Assembly (NCBI RefSeq): GCF_002443255.2
Contig: NW_019211457.1
Span: 43,423,119 to 43,487,118 of the forward strand
Reading direction: 5' to 3'
Length of the DNA: 64,000 nucleotides
Source of the DNA: Varroa destructor
Taxonomy: Eukaryota; Arthropoda; Arachnida; Mesostigmata; Varroidae
Shown here: positions 48,754-61,591 of the stretch, one piece after another
How positions within the stretch are numbered: the stretch's first letter is position 1
Layout: every line of letters begins with the position of its first letter
Notes under the pieces: model-generated
The model's database searches: none
Seen by the model: the letters and a program-made list of their open reading frames with translations, nothing else
What the model was told of the DNA's origin: nothing
Translations under genes and position numbers: made by a program

Positions 48754-48803
<50 letters not shown>
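48754..48803. repeat. (TA)25 microsatellite
   Basis: Fifty bases of uninterrupted TA, the longest simple repeat in the window. Tracts this long extrude cruciforms readily and are usually polymorphic. Confidence 0.98.
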
Positions 48804-48804
<1 letters not shown>

Positions 48805-51800
48805 TGTACACCTTAGAATATATAAGTGTACCTATTTAAGTTTGTCAACGACCTCCCATGGTAGTAAACAACGCACCCTAATGAGCCAGCTAACGGGTGC
48901 GTAGTTTAGTCAGTTTTGCTTTCTGGATAACAACCATCATCGTCAATGTTCCTACGAGTCGCTCCGGTGAACCGATGAAATCGATTCAACAGCCGATCGC
49001 TACTTAAGCTATTCGACGGCCGGACCGCAGCTGAAGGATTCGACCCCATGCTCGGTCAGGACAACGCAGTATAACGTGTTTATTTATCAAGTGAATACGT
49101 TGTATCAACGACGTAACGTTAGGTAATGTATGCTCTTGCAGGTATGGCTCATCGTACGTCGAGACCCCTTAAACGAGGTCACCTAATGCTCAGTTTATTG
49201 ATTCCTATTACTTGTCAGCTTTTGCGATAACAATGAAAATGCTGGCTTCGCTGCTCAACGGATCCTGCAATTCCGTAGCTAACTTATTGTACAGATTTCC
49301 GATGAGAAAGATCAGAAAGAGACTGATCGCACCAGCTGTACTCCGAGCGTGCGAAAAGAGCTCCGATTGGCACTGGCCATGTGACTGGTGTTTGTTATCA
49401 ATCATATTTCGTTAACATGTTTCTATTAGCTCGATATGAAAACAATTTTATTTTATACATTTCTATAAGTCCCCGCCGTAGAGCGAGAAAACGCGTCACG
49501 TCAGAAGCTCGTCTGTAGCTGCAGAAAGTCTTTAATATAAATGCATATTAACATTGGTCTATAGCTACATCGTTCCCGTATTGTATAATAGAGTACCACA
49601 ACCTGTGGGAGAGTAGACAAAAAATGCAAATGGCGGGCGGCCATAAGCGAAGTTTTGGCCGAAAATATCCCACACTGGAGATAGCGTGACGCTGAGCGAA
49701 GCATCGTGCCAGAAATCAACAATCGTTTTCTTAATAAACCTATCTTATTATCATATATCTAGCAGGCATTTAGACACGCGTTGTGCCACAGTTATCGTTA
49801 TTTTATCTTCCATTTTGCAGGAGAGAGGACAAATTCAGGGTCGCCTTTTCATAGTAACCGTTCAAAATGGAAGGTCATTAGCGCCGCTTAATCTGCTGTT
49901 TTATCATCTTGTTATCACATGGATAGCCTTCAGGAAACGTCCAAGGCTACGATACGCTAGACTAGCGTGAGCGATTTCCGATCCGAAGCTTCGCTGGCCG
50001 ATTGACCTACTACACACAAATAGATCACATGCTAAACATCTTTTCTGATATCAAACGATCTGAGCGTAATACATTGTAAAATAACACCAGATGGAGATAC
50101 GTCAAGTATTAACTGTTCTTTGAGTAACTTTGACACACATTAATAATTGATTGCTGTTAGAGTGTCGTTAATGGTACCTCTACTTCAAGGCTTCGAGAGC
50201 TAGCCTAGTCAGTTTCTATTTAGTTCTTGCTATATGCGGTGCCCGTGCAGAATATAAATGCAAGAATACGTCTCATTGTATCTATTAGTACTATTCCGGC
50301 ACTGCAAAGGAACGGCAGCAACATAACGACGGTTCATAAATCTTTCATTCTTGATACGATACACTGGTATCGGACATTGGCCCTCAATCCGACTCTGAAT
50401 ACATTCACTGAACATCATCGGCGGTCTGTACCGTCGACTCGTGCTAACACGATGGCCGTGTTGGCTACTTTTCTAGTGCGGACCCCACCGGTGCGTCAGA
50501 CAACCAGTAACTCTGTCTTGGGAGGCCACAAAAAGACCTAAAACGGGATAATGTAGCCGTTTTTCTTTATGCATGTATGAGTATTTCATTTTTTTCTTTA
50601 GTTAAAACAGTGCTATCGTTGACATCGAATACGATGACGTTTTATTGCTTCGCGGCTAGGCATAATTCTTCTGTGGCCGAACAGAATAGACAACACAAAT
50701 GAGATGACCTTGAATTATAATAATTTTATTTGAAGAATAATACATCTCTAGTTTAGATAATCGTACGTAAGTTTGACATGTGTGGTACTTCCCATCCCCA
50801 ATCTTCGCCCAAGGAATGTCCACCTGTTTTTACTTCCCATTTCGACCAACTATAATCAAACGTGTGGGCCAAAATAACAGTATAAGGCTTGTGCAGCAAA
50901 ATCAATTTTCTTTCGTAAGTATATGAACGGCGGCCATTTTTATGCCAGTTGAATAATGGTCGCTTATCTTCTTGTGAGTAAAGAAGTGCACCAAGTTTAC
51001 TTTAGGGCGGAGTTACCGCAGTTGACTTTGCCACGTATAAGGTAGAACGTAAAGCTGGGAACTCGCGGAAGGGTGCCGAGGCAATGTTTGTAATATACAT
51101 TATTTAATAACATCATGAAGTAAACGCACACTTGTCAGTTACGGATCGAAGCTGAGCACAGCGAGTCTAAAGACAGCCGCGGGATATGATGACATTTCAC
51201 AAATAATAAGCTAATTTATGTGGGTCTCCTATAGTACGTGCCTATCAAGGCTGCATGAATGGTCGCAGCCTAGGAAGCCCTAGACAGGCAGAGGATGTAT
51301 TGGTTGCTATAGCTAGTTTGCTCTTATGAAACTTAAATATGCTTTCAGCCTTCGGAGATCTAGTGGAGAACTGTATAGTATATTATATTAGATAATTCGT
51401 CGATTAACATACATAGCCTTTCCAAGTTTCTGAAGTGAATCCTAATTACAGGTGAAAAAGAATGGTTGGTGTCTTTGATGGGCATTTGGAGATGAAGCGG
51501 TCAAAGTCACCGCGGTGACACAGGTTGGCGTGACCGAACCTTGTGAGGTATGAGAGGATATGCAAACGAGTCTGACTTCGAACATTGACTTTTCAGTTTT
51601 CGAGTAGGTCTACCGTCTTTATTGGCTGCTGTGAACCATGTGCAACAATCTAGACCAATCAATAATTAAATAATATTCGCGGCAAAATTATATTTTCTAA
51701 ATTATGCCAGGACAATCTTGAGGGGAAACAATCACTTAACGACCGATGCCGTCCAGTTAAACTACTTGCTTTTTCTTTCATTCATATCTCCTACCACATC

Positions 51801-53900
51801 TCCCACAAAACAATGGCTATCACACGGGCAAAATGTTAAGGATTTGTAAGTATAATCTTCTTAGGAATTGCAATCCGTTCAGATGCGCTTTATGATTATT
51901 TAATGGCATAGCCTCATGGATATCGCATTGAGGATAAATCAAAGCCACTATAATTCTTAGACCATTCAAAGAAATTTGATAATATGCTTGTAAGTTTAAA
52001 ACTATATTTGGGCTATTTCACCCCATTTGGGTCTTAACAAAAAATGGCCGCTATTTTTCCATGATGTAAAACCTATGTACTGAATCGTAGGTGATTCAAG
52101 CGGCGAGATCTCCCGCTTATAGAACTGACCGCGAAACCAAAAGCTAAGGTTTAGTTTATTTGAGCCCTGGTGTGAATTAAGACTCATATAATGTATCATC
52201 TATCTGGCATACGCATTACCTGTCATTTGCTAATTTTCCCATTTTTATTAATGACAACAATCGTTGAAGTTCTCGGCTCCAACTGAATGATTAGGAACCG
52301 GTATGTTTACGAAGTTACTAAGTATACAGCTCTATGAGCTTCTTCAACAGCTTTCGAACAACTAAGAAAGACGCAATCCTTTCATGCCGTTAGTTGCACT
52401 CTAGGAATAATTACCAGGTATAAACTTCATTTATCAATAGTAATACAAGTATTCTCTCCTGCTTCTTGCCCGATTCATAGGATTTTATGCACATGGTGTA
52501 TTGCAGATTTCACGTCGAAGAGCCACAAAGTGTTAGTGAAACAGTGAATTAGTATAGATCTCCATTATGGCGACCTTTTCAACGACAGCTCTAGAAAATC
52601 GCAACCTTTTCGTTATAGGCTGCGACGTCAGGTAATGATTGAAAGATTGGCGTATCTGTCTTCCAAAGGATTCGTTATAACGTCATAACAATATTTCTAT
52701 GTTTCTCTTCTGGACACGACCAGCACATGGTTCCAAAAGACCCCCTTTCAACCGCCGTGCACCAGAATATTCGTCACGAGCCCAAAACCGTCTACAGAGT
52801 ATATAAGGCATGATACAAAGTAGTGTGTATGATTCGAGAAAATAGGTGTATGCATTTTTAAGAAAAAACTAATGGCGTCTATTGTTCATTATTTTTCCTC
52901 TGGAAGAAAGCCATTTTGTCTTGTAATTGACCGAGAAAAACAATAAAGCAGACTCAAATAAACGGCAGATGATTAAAGATAGTCGAAAAATTCGTGTCTT
53001 TGACACCAGTGGTTTTTTGACATAATTCCCTACTGAGTTAGTACAATGATTCGACAAGTACTTGGTGGCGATTAAACAACATCTCCAGAACAGAGCCACG
53101 AGCTATAGTAGTGACTTTTTTTTCTCAAGCTATGGGGGAGGGAGGTAATGCAAGTCAGAATTGAACAGCGAAGAAGACACGTCTTGTAATGGAGAAAATA
53201 CGCATCACTGTAAGGAGATCTGAGAAGACATCGGTCCGAAAGCTGGTCGTCGAGGGTTCCCTATAGTAGCAATGAAGGCACGATCGTAATATGCATTGTG
53301 TCTGCTTTCGCCGCTGAAAAGCGAATACCTCCATTAACTGAGTAGAACGGAAGGACGTCCTGATGCTGGGGCGTCACCGCCGGGGGTCGGTTTCCCCGTT
53401 GGTGAGATGTTTCCGTTACTGGCTGGCATGGCCCGTACTTTGTGTTCTAGACTCCTGTTCCAACGAGTCATCATGCAAACAGACCTTTTCAGCTCAATGT
53501 TTCTCCTTATTTCTCTTGCTGACATCCGCCTTTAAGTGCTCACATGCTGAAAACGAAGAAACAAGCACATTGTAGGTCGGCCATTGTTTTCCTTAGTACT
53601 TTTTTTCTTATGAACTATTTTCCTAGATCTTCCGTCTGTAGCAACATATAGAGAAGCACTTTACCGTGCATTTGTGTGGCTGATAGTTTTGAGCGTCAGT
53701 TAAGATCGAAGAGATAGCGTTCGGCGTCCTGTTTCACCCGGTCCCTGTTCTAAATCCTCTGTGATACAAATCTATGTTACTTATAGATACGATGAGCAAA
53801 GAAAGAAGTTTCTTTTGCCCGGCAGATGGAAAACCCTGCCCAACTGTACCGCAAATTGGGTCCTACAGCCGGTATGCTTAGTTTTTCTTCGACGCAGCTG
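48804..53900. other. Region without recognisable gene
   Basis: Frames are at most 104 codons (50227-50541, +, Thr/Ser/Asn/Arg-rich, no motif). Composition is mixed to AT-rich. A purine run with G5, G3 and G2 lies at 53134-53145. Nothing else was supported. Confidence 0.55.
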
Positions 53901-54360
53901 AGTTGTTTTGCATGCATGTAAATGCAGGTTTATTGTTACTTCTACCATAAATTATATGCTACAATTATATGGAGATAGCCTGCACGCAGATTGTATGTTA
54001 TGCACTTGCAGAAAGCTTTCGGGCTCAACCTGAGTGACGGAGGTAATACCGTTACCGACCACAGAAGCCTGCCTGCCTAGACAAGACTCAGCGGCTTGTA
54101 TCTGCTGCCGACTAAACAAAAATTTCACCTTTATTCTTCTGTCACGGTTAGCGATCTTAGTGCAGCAGGCACCGCTTGATCGAAGTAGAGGTTTGCTGCT
54201 TCGGGCAGAAAAACCGGTCAGGAACGACAAGAGGGTCCGATAGGATGGTAATGCTACTCAAAAGTTTTACCAGCAGTTAGAGCTAGCGATTACGGAAAGC
54301 AGTTGTACTGCGCCATACTTGCGTCGTACACCTCAACCGCCGGCACACCTGTCTACCTAA
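53900..54360. other. GC-richer patch with overlapping open frames
   Basis: A 92-codon minus frame (53952-54230) and a 69-codon plus frame (54034-54243) overlap, both Cys/Arg/Leu-rich and without motif. The stretch leads into the hairpin at 54367. No gene can be assigned. Confidence 0.4.
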
Positions 54361-54366
54361 CAGTGG

Positions 54367-54434
54367 TGTAGTTACCCGCCATGTTTATAGTGGCTCAAAA
54401 GCACCAGTCACTAAACATGGCAGGCCTAGCTATG
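54367..54434 (+). ncRNA. Precursor-microRNA-shaped hairpin, unproven
   Basis: A 68-base segment folds into a single hairpin. From the base upward, TAGTTA (54369-54374) pairs with TAGCTA (54427-54432) with one G-U. Then CC pairs with GG across a small bulge, and after a C-A mismatch GCCATGTTTA (54378-54387) pairs with TAAACATGGC (54412-54421). A two-base bulge (TA) follows, then GTGGCT pairs with AGTCAC. The terminal loop is ten bases, CAAAAGCACC. About 24 pairs with small bulges is the usual size and shape of an animal microRNA precursor. It matches none of the conserved microRNAs I looked for (let-7, bantam, miR-1, -8, -9, -10, -124). An old inverted repeat of a small transposon is the main alternative, and the strand is arbitrary. 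Confidence 0.25.
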
Positions 54435-54439
54435 ACTTG

Positions 54440-57400
54440 CAGACAGAAACGACGCTGAATTTCGAACCGACGACGATAGCCGTTGCCGCGTTATGAGGAT
54501 CATTGCCCAAGTCGCACCCTGCTGCACTTTTCTCTTATCATCCCGTTCGACCCCAATCTTTTGCCGTCTCTCTCGATCGCTTGCACAAATTCGATTCGGC
54601 CTAGAGATCCAATGTCTGACAAAACAACCCGAAAAATGAGATCCAGTGCAGAACCAAGCGAAAGGTATTCACTCAAATACAGAGTGGCGGTGCCTAGAAT
54701 AGAGTGCGCAAAGGTGACGTCCTAGGAAAAACAAGCAAACGTTTCAGCCTTATTAGAACAGAATGCTATTGAAAACAGAGTGAGCGACAGAGGGGACAGT
54801 GGATACAAAGATGGATGCCTCAAAAATTCCTGCAAAGCTCGATATTATAGGGAAACTGCGTGCATGAGAACAGATAATGGACTTAAAGGATAAGTACTGC
54901 TGGGAAAGCTTTTGTGTAAATAGAACGTATTTCTAGCCTGCAATATTCGTTTAAAGATATGCATTTTCGGTGAAAAATTTTGACCACAAAGAATCCGTTA
55001 ATCATAGAAAACCTACCCCTAATGGAAAAAAAATGGTGCAACCCTTTAGATTTGCTTTCTCTGCCTTTTATTTCTTATTGCTTTTCCAATTTTGCTCAAT
55101 TTGTAAACGTCCTTTGTAATACCACAGTAACTTTTCTCAAGCTACGTGAGAACCGTCGTTCTATATCGACAGTTGAACGATCTGGCAGTAGGCCGCGAAT
55201 CAGCTTGCCATATCTATCGAAATAAGAAAGCTGTTACAACTGCGGTACGTCGTTTTGCCTGTCTAGTCTCACATAGCAAGGTTCCTATGGGACTCTCTAC
55301 ATATTCAGAATGCTGGACAGAATCGAGGCAACGCAGATGACGGGTTACGCGAAAGAGGTTCATATTTAACAGCATCGTACCGTTAAGCCACAGCCACTGC
55401 TGGTTCTGCGGCAGCTGCAAGTGAGCAATATAACTGTTTAACCAAAGTAATGCACCTAAAGGAACCCCTAAGCCTCCCCCCCCGGTTACGACGAAATGAT
55501 ACACGACAGACATAGCACCATTGGTCACAGTGCTGGCTCCTAGCGATTACAACAAAAATTAGTAATATATTTATGATTATTCAATCAAGTAAGCGATAAT
55601 AAGCAGCCTTATTTCGTGACGTCATCGATTATTAGTTCGATCATTAAATTGAAAAAAAAAATTAAAAAAAGAGTTCTAAACTGTTTAAATACCAGACGTA
55701 AAATACGAGAAACAAAGGTTTGCCGACGCGGTTGTCAGAGTCGCAGCAATTTCTTCCAAACGACTTCAACAACTGTGATGAAAAACAGACAGAAATAAGT
55801 TGATAAATAGTAGGAACATACTGTAAGTCAGATTAGAATTTGCTTCCCAAATCGAGAAGCGTATCTCAAACTACCTAAGTAATTTTGTGTAGGTGAGGTA
55901 GATATCAGTTCATTTAACTTCACTGGCACAGTGATCATGTACATAGATGGCATTCAACCTTCCACCAGCTGCGGACATCATCGACTCTAGCAGGGGTTGT
56001 CTGGCTCTGTGTACAGTATATACAGCACAGCACAACAGCAACACTCGCCACCGTGAACATACTACAACACGATTAACTATTACCATTTAGCCATACGAGG
56101 TACGGAACGGCATTGGTTTAGTTCTATAAAGGAGGCATTGTTGAAAGTCCGTTTTCATCTAGAATATTCCATAATCGGTCTTCTTCTAATGCAAGCGACC
56201 AGCTTCGTTCTGCGCACTGAAGTTATTGTTTTAGTGCAAAAATGAAGGTACGAATAACTTTTCCATAGTAAACATTTCCATTTGGCTGATTGTCACTGGT
56301 CAATAAGCAGCCGTCGGGGACCTTGAGCAGCAAATGAGATGGCTCGTCCACCCTGGGAAGGAGTTGTTGGATCGGCAGGATGCTCTGAGTTTAGCAGGTT
56401 ACCAGATAATTTTATAGTACCTTTTAGCAAATTCCAGGTGTCGAGTACGATCTAAAGTCAGTGAATAAATGCATTTAGGTAAATGATTTCGCTATCGCGG
56501 CAAGTTCTGAGCTGTTGGATACAACGTAGAAACGTTTCGATCTTTGCTCTAAACGCTCTAGTGAGAGTTCAAGCAAAATTAATGTAGAGGAAACGCAATG
56601 TACTTTTGCCTGTACCCAGTGAGTGTTGTACTTGGATGTCAAGAATTAGGGGAGTCTTGAGGAAGAAGAATCATACGTGATAAAACCAGCAATTTCTTAA
56701 TTAAAGGTTATTCAAAGCGGGAAATTTTAAACATTTTAATCCTGGAAGTGTATTCATTCTGCGCGGTCAGTTACGAACCCCTATGAGGTGTAACAGCCTC
56801 TTTTCTACCGAGATGTCTACTAACGAGGCAACTACATCCAAGACATATTCCAAACTCGAGCACATTTTCATGTCAGCAAACGAGAGCTGCGAAGTCCATT
56901 TGATGGTTACAACTTCATGTATTATGTCTACAAGTACTCTCTACCCACGTAAGGAGGATGTGAATATGAAACATAAATACCAATTGTCTGCATAATTGCT
57001 AAATTTACACTTTATTGAAAACTGAAAATTGTTTTTGGCTGGCCATATTTTTGTCAAGTAGAATTGTGCCTAAAGCTCGTCGATCTATCGGCTAATTCGC
57101 ACTTGTTTCTAGACAGGATATTTTCCTTACCTTACATTTGTAGGTCATTTTGCTTATAAAATTACCCCGCTGAAGACAATCTTTTTTTGTTTCGCGTGAA
57201 CGTCAGCTGTCAAATCAATCTTGGCCATCAAAGAATTGTAATTGAAAGCGTATGCTCTGCTATATCGAGCACGGCACCGCCTCGAGGCTTAACATTTTTT
57301 ACTGTGACACAAGTGGCCCTTTCATATTAGTATATAGTATGTCTATACCTGCTTCAAATGAAGCTGAACACGTTTCGGACTGAAGTTAACATCTAAGACA

Positions 57401-59770
57401 GAACATGCCCTTGGTTGATCGACCTTCGCAAAGGGTCCAGTGCAGCTTCTGCGGGTGAAAAGCTAACCTCATCAGCCAGGCCACTTTTCTGCGCTATCGT
57501 GTGCTGACTTTTTTGCCATTGGAGACTACGGTCATTGCTCTCAAGTCTTCCTAGCGCGAAAGTAGACGCTAGGTTTCTCAGACTGCTAGGGTACTTTAAC
57601 CCATCAATTTCTGCTATCAATCTGTCCCTTCAAATTTTACTTGGCAGAACAAAATGGTTTTGGGGTTCGAAAAGAGCGGAGGATCATTAATAGAAGATTT
57701 GTATAGAGAATCTTTTTCTCTTCCAAGGTGGAACTGATAGGGTGGACCTAGACGATAGTGTCTGCGGCAAGTGTTAATGCTCTGAGAACAGCTGATGTTG
57801 CCCTTTCGGTGGACCTTCTAATATAGTTGAAAGGGTGTCAAGCAATATGGAAGGCCGGTGGGATCGATCTGTGCAATAATGTATACAGAAAACGACTGCA
57901 TGGACATGGCGTTGATAGCTAGAATAAGCGATTGGCAACAAACACAACAACAGTTTAAAAGTTTTACAAGGCAGTGACGCTTGAAGGTAAGCAGGCAAAC
58001 CGAACAGGTACAATGATCGATAGAAGCACATGCAAATTTTATGACGGGCAAACTGTTAGTGACCTGACAAAGAGAGTACCACGTTAAGCTTAAAATGCTT
58101 GATGCTAGTGAGCTCGAATTAAGCGACAGTTCTCAGGATTGCTTTCTTTGTGCACCTATACCGCGATAAAAAAAAGTGAACAGGAGCACTCATGCGCGCG
58201 TAAGTAATAAGTGAAGCCAGTAACGGATGTGAAACATTACATATCAGTGATATCAAACTGCTTGAAGCAGCTGTTCTCCTTGGGGTAGAAGCTCATAGGT
58301 ATATCCACAATGTATTATAAATAAGGATGTTAGTGCATTAAGCGGTCAGGAGGGTTGTTGCTGTTTGTTGAGTGTAATATTCGGTGACGACCAATGGTGC
58401 AATCGCAAAAGAAAGCACACCGAATACAAATCTTAGATTTTCAAAATAAAAAAGGTATTGAGTTGAAATATGGCGGGAACTGTTTTCACCGCTTCTGAGA
58501 TTCCTAATAATGCGATCCACCATTTCTCTGTGATACCGTCATAAAGCCCGTCACTGAGAGGAAGAATGGCAAGATCTGTTAACGCCTGTATCGTTCGGGG
58601 CCACTTCATTACTTAATGTACTGACGTGAAGGTTAAATGCACAAACCGCAGGGGACTAGGGTACTGGGCGTGCCTAATTCATCGGATATGGTCGAATGCT
58701 CAGCAAGCTAAAAGCCCTCAAGTGATCCTAAACCACTACTCTAAAGTCATGGAAATCACAGTGGTGCTCCACTCCGAACTGGTGGATAATGTACCACATA
58801 TACGAGTATTCCAAGCGGATAAGGCCGGCCATCGATTCTAGACCCCTCGAAAAACATCCCGAAAAAACTAGACAAATGCTTCCAAACGTTAAAAGTGTTG
58901 CTCCACTCTATAATTTTGTGGAATTACTAATAGCAAACTTCCAGCTTTCAAAGAAAAATTCAAAGAAGACATTCAGCGTGTGATCTGGCTTTCCTCGGAA
59001 AGCAGTTGGCAGCTGCCCAACTCTACGATTTGCTTGCGGATGTGAGCCTGTTGCATAGAATAAAATATATCTTTCTTAAAGCATAACCGACAGGCCTACG
59101 TTCTTATCTAATAAAATTGTGACTGGCATTAGAAGAAAATAGCCTGCCAGTAATCAGAGGCACCACCAAGCTTCTAGCACTCGGTATTAAATTATTTCAA
59201 AGGCTATATGGTCTAGATAAATAAAAGGTACAGGATAGGTCTTCGTTATGAAGCTTTCCTCGCAACAAGAAAGGGTACTAGACAAAAACAGTTAAGCGTA
59301 GGAGCTGTAGAGAATATTTGTGCGTTGTGGGGGAGAGGGGGAGAGGCGTCAATTGTTGTTATTGATTAGATGCGGCTAAAAGCTATTAGAACAATCGAGA
59401 TTGCTTATACAAAGAGTGATAACTGCAAGTTAGTAACCTGTCAGTATAGATAGGCGGCGATAAGGGGCGTAAAGCAGTTCGGAAAAAGTTAACTTGGTTT
59501 ACCTTACAATCATAAATTATGGCGCAGGTACAGTTGCGCATTTGTATGCTTACGGTTTCGTAGAATCTTACTTGGACGGCCTAATGATGAGTAATTTTAT
59601 TTTCCACCAGCTACTGAATCCCGTTCCATTTTCCGACCATGCAATCTGCAAATATGTGCCAAGATAAGGTGTTAATAAGGCACACATAGGATGACGCACC
59701 AAACGGGTTGTCGACGTAAGAAGACACAATGTAACAATGGTAGCGGCCTTCGCAAGAGGTGTAGTTTCTA
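54440..59770. other. Region without recognisable gene
   Basis: GC-richer to about 54730, then AT-rich. Frames up to 104 codons (55214-55528, minus) carry no motif. A C8 run lies at 55476-55483, a hairpin CCTAGCG/CGCTAGG at 57550-57573, and a purine run with two G5 blocks at 59329-59346. No RNA gene was seen. Confidence 0.55.
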
Positions 59771-59776
59771 GGCCTG

Positions 59777-60353
59777 ATGGTGCCGGCAAAACGAGTAATA
59801 ATTAAAGTTAATTTATCGCCCGCAATGCAGACTTTCGACTCCTGCCTAGCTGCTCTGATCAATGCAGTAGAAGAGCTACATATCGAGTACCTGAAATTCG
59901 GGTTCATTGCGAAGTATGTTCACTTAGAACTAAATAAGATGGAAATAGTGGAATATAGAAATAGTCGGATACGAAAGGTGGAATACCCATCTCTAAGAGA
60001 TGCGTGTAAAGGATAAATGTAAGCGACAAAGACCACCTGGAACGTTTGTTTGCAGTTTTTTAGGAAAAAACATAATTATGAAATACGCTTCGAGCATTAA
60101 TAGGGGGAATCGTGCAAAAGCGATTGCGGAGGCTGCTGAAAAAAAATATCCAAAAAAAAAAGTATGCAAAGAACGGAGAGAAACGACGATCAAAAGTCCA
60201 TTGAAACGGTACGCAAAGAATATAAAAGTGTTTATTTTCTACAGTGTATTCCATTTCAGTTCTCCAGTCTCAGGATCGTTCATTAATTGTAGTGCTAAAA
60301 TACTAAATAACAATGTTAGAGTAAGTTATAAAAATGAATACAAAAGGTGTTAA
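59777..60353 (+). pseudogene. Two overlapping natural-looking open frames, possibly one broken gene
   Basis: The first frame, 59777-60016 (79 codons), begins MVPAKRVIIKVNLSPAMQ and has a balanced Leu/Glu/Ile/Lys composition. The second, 60000-60353 (117 codons), lies in the +1 frame and overlaps it by 17 bases. It has a strongly basic middle part (KKYPKKK, KERRET, SPLKRYAKN). An in-frame TAG lies just upstream of the first ATG. The pair could be a frameshifted coding remnant, a +1-frameshifted element, or chance. I recognise no domain: no RNase H, integrase, transposase or CCHC motif is visible. An (AT)n tract follows 90 bases downstream. Confidence 0.15.
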
Positions 60354-60438
60354 CCTTTTAATTGCGTGCAAGCTTGGAGGCAGTCGTATGAATAGCTCAC
60401 TTCCTTTACTGACGTACAGAACGGGAATTAGAATACAT

Positions 60439-60442
<4 letters not shown>

Positions 60443-60481
<39 letters not shown>
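60443..60481. repeat. (AT)19 microsatellite
   Basis: About nineteen uninterrupted AT units preceded by CATACAC. It is the second longest simple repeat in the window. Confidence 0.97.
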
Positions 60482-60484
<3 letters not shown>

Positions 60485-60912
60485 TGGACAGTCAAACCTT
60501 AGGTCGAAAGAAACCAGGCGTCGCTTCTCCTAGTACGATACAGAAATACTGCACAGTCTGAATGAATATAGGAAATTCTTTTTATATGATCCGAGGAGAA
60601 TTTTAGGCTGTTGCTAAAACAGTAACCTATAGATCAGCTAACAACTAATACGAACTTTTACACCCTATCTACGTGTTAGCTAGCGCCTATTTATCATCTG
60701 TTTTCTCGACAGTTCTATGACCGTTCGGTCATCACAATCAATTATACTATGGCCATACATCCACTCGAATTATGGGTGGGTATATCCATCTCATCAACAC
60801 CTGTTGTGATTCACATTTTTCATTGTCAAGCTACGGAAGCTACCCGAGAGGCAGTACGCGCAATCCTCGTCGTACACGCAGCGTACAAGAACTCTATACC
60901 TAAGAGACAGAG

Positions 60913-60957
60913 GATTACCTAATGATTATCTTCCTTCTAAAGATAAGCAAGGTAATC
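60913..60957. repeat. Nested inverted repeat
   Basis: GATTACCT (60913-60920) pairs with AGGTAATC (60950-60957). Inside it, TATCTT (60927-60932) pairs with AAGATA (60940-60945) around a 7-base loop. That makes 14 pairs with an internal loop in 45 bases, shorter than a typical microRNA precursor. Confidence 0.6.
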
Positions 60958-61544
60958 TACGACGAGGCTGAAGTGCTGGATCATCAAGAAACAAAAAAAA
61001 CTAGAAAGAACAAGCGCTGAACACGAACGGACTATACTTATGCATTAGTTTGCTAATTATCGTCCACGACACGCTGCAAAGCGGAACTTGTCTATTAGCT
61101 GATGAGTCTCCCATTGTTGCATGTGACGCACAATTGGGGCTTTAAACCCCATTCGGCCTGCCCACCCCTAAGGATCAAATGTAAACATGATACAGTGTTT
61201 TAGTTACTTCTAATTAAGCGACCTACACTTCTGCAGTGGATTTCAGCTTATGCGAGACCTCGAAGAAATAGACAAGCGAATCAGGCCACCGAATGCAGTG
61301 ACCGCGAGGCGATATGCAAAATGACCTTATCGGTTTCGAAAGAATTAGTAACTAAGACAAGTGGGCCACCAAAAATAGCTCGTAAATCAAGAGAGACGAC
61401 AATCGAAGCTCAAGCAGACTTTTGCGAGCATTGGAACGTGCAACACTGAAAACATTAATGGACACGGTTCAGAAAGAGGTAGTGAAGTTCTATTGATTAG
61501 GATGTGGAAAGTATTTGTAATCATATTTTTCCATAAAGGCTATT

Positions 61545-61591
61545 TTACATACGTATATTATATATGTAATGCGTAGGATAATTCTACGCAT
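61545..61591. repeat. Two adjacent small hairpins
   Basis: TTACATA/TATGTAA (61545-61551 and 61563-61569) is followed immediately by ATGCGTAG/CTACGCAT (61569-61576 and 61584-61591, 7-base loop). Each is within chance for the window; their adjacency is the only notable point. Confidence 0.55.

Noticed and set aside
50400..50440. TADDV in a minus-strand frame, resembling an RT core.
   Set aside because: A stop follows within a few codons and there is no other RT motif.
54440..54520. Minus-strand GGTTCGAAATTC box-B-like word, a possible tRNA.
   Set aside because: The T-arm does not pair, no matching A box lies at the right distance, and no cloverleaf can be drawn.
59329..59346. G5-AGA-G5 purine run, a possible G-quadruplex.
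   Set aside because: Only two long G runs are present, fewer than the four needed for a standard intramolecular quadruplex.
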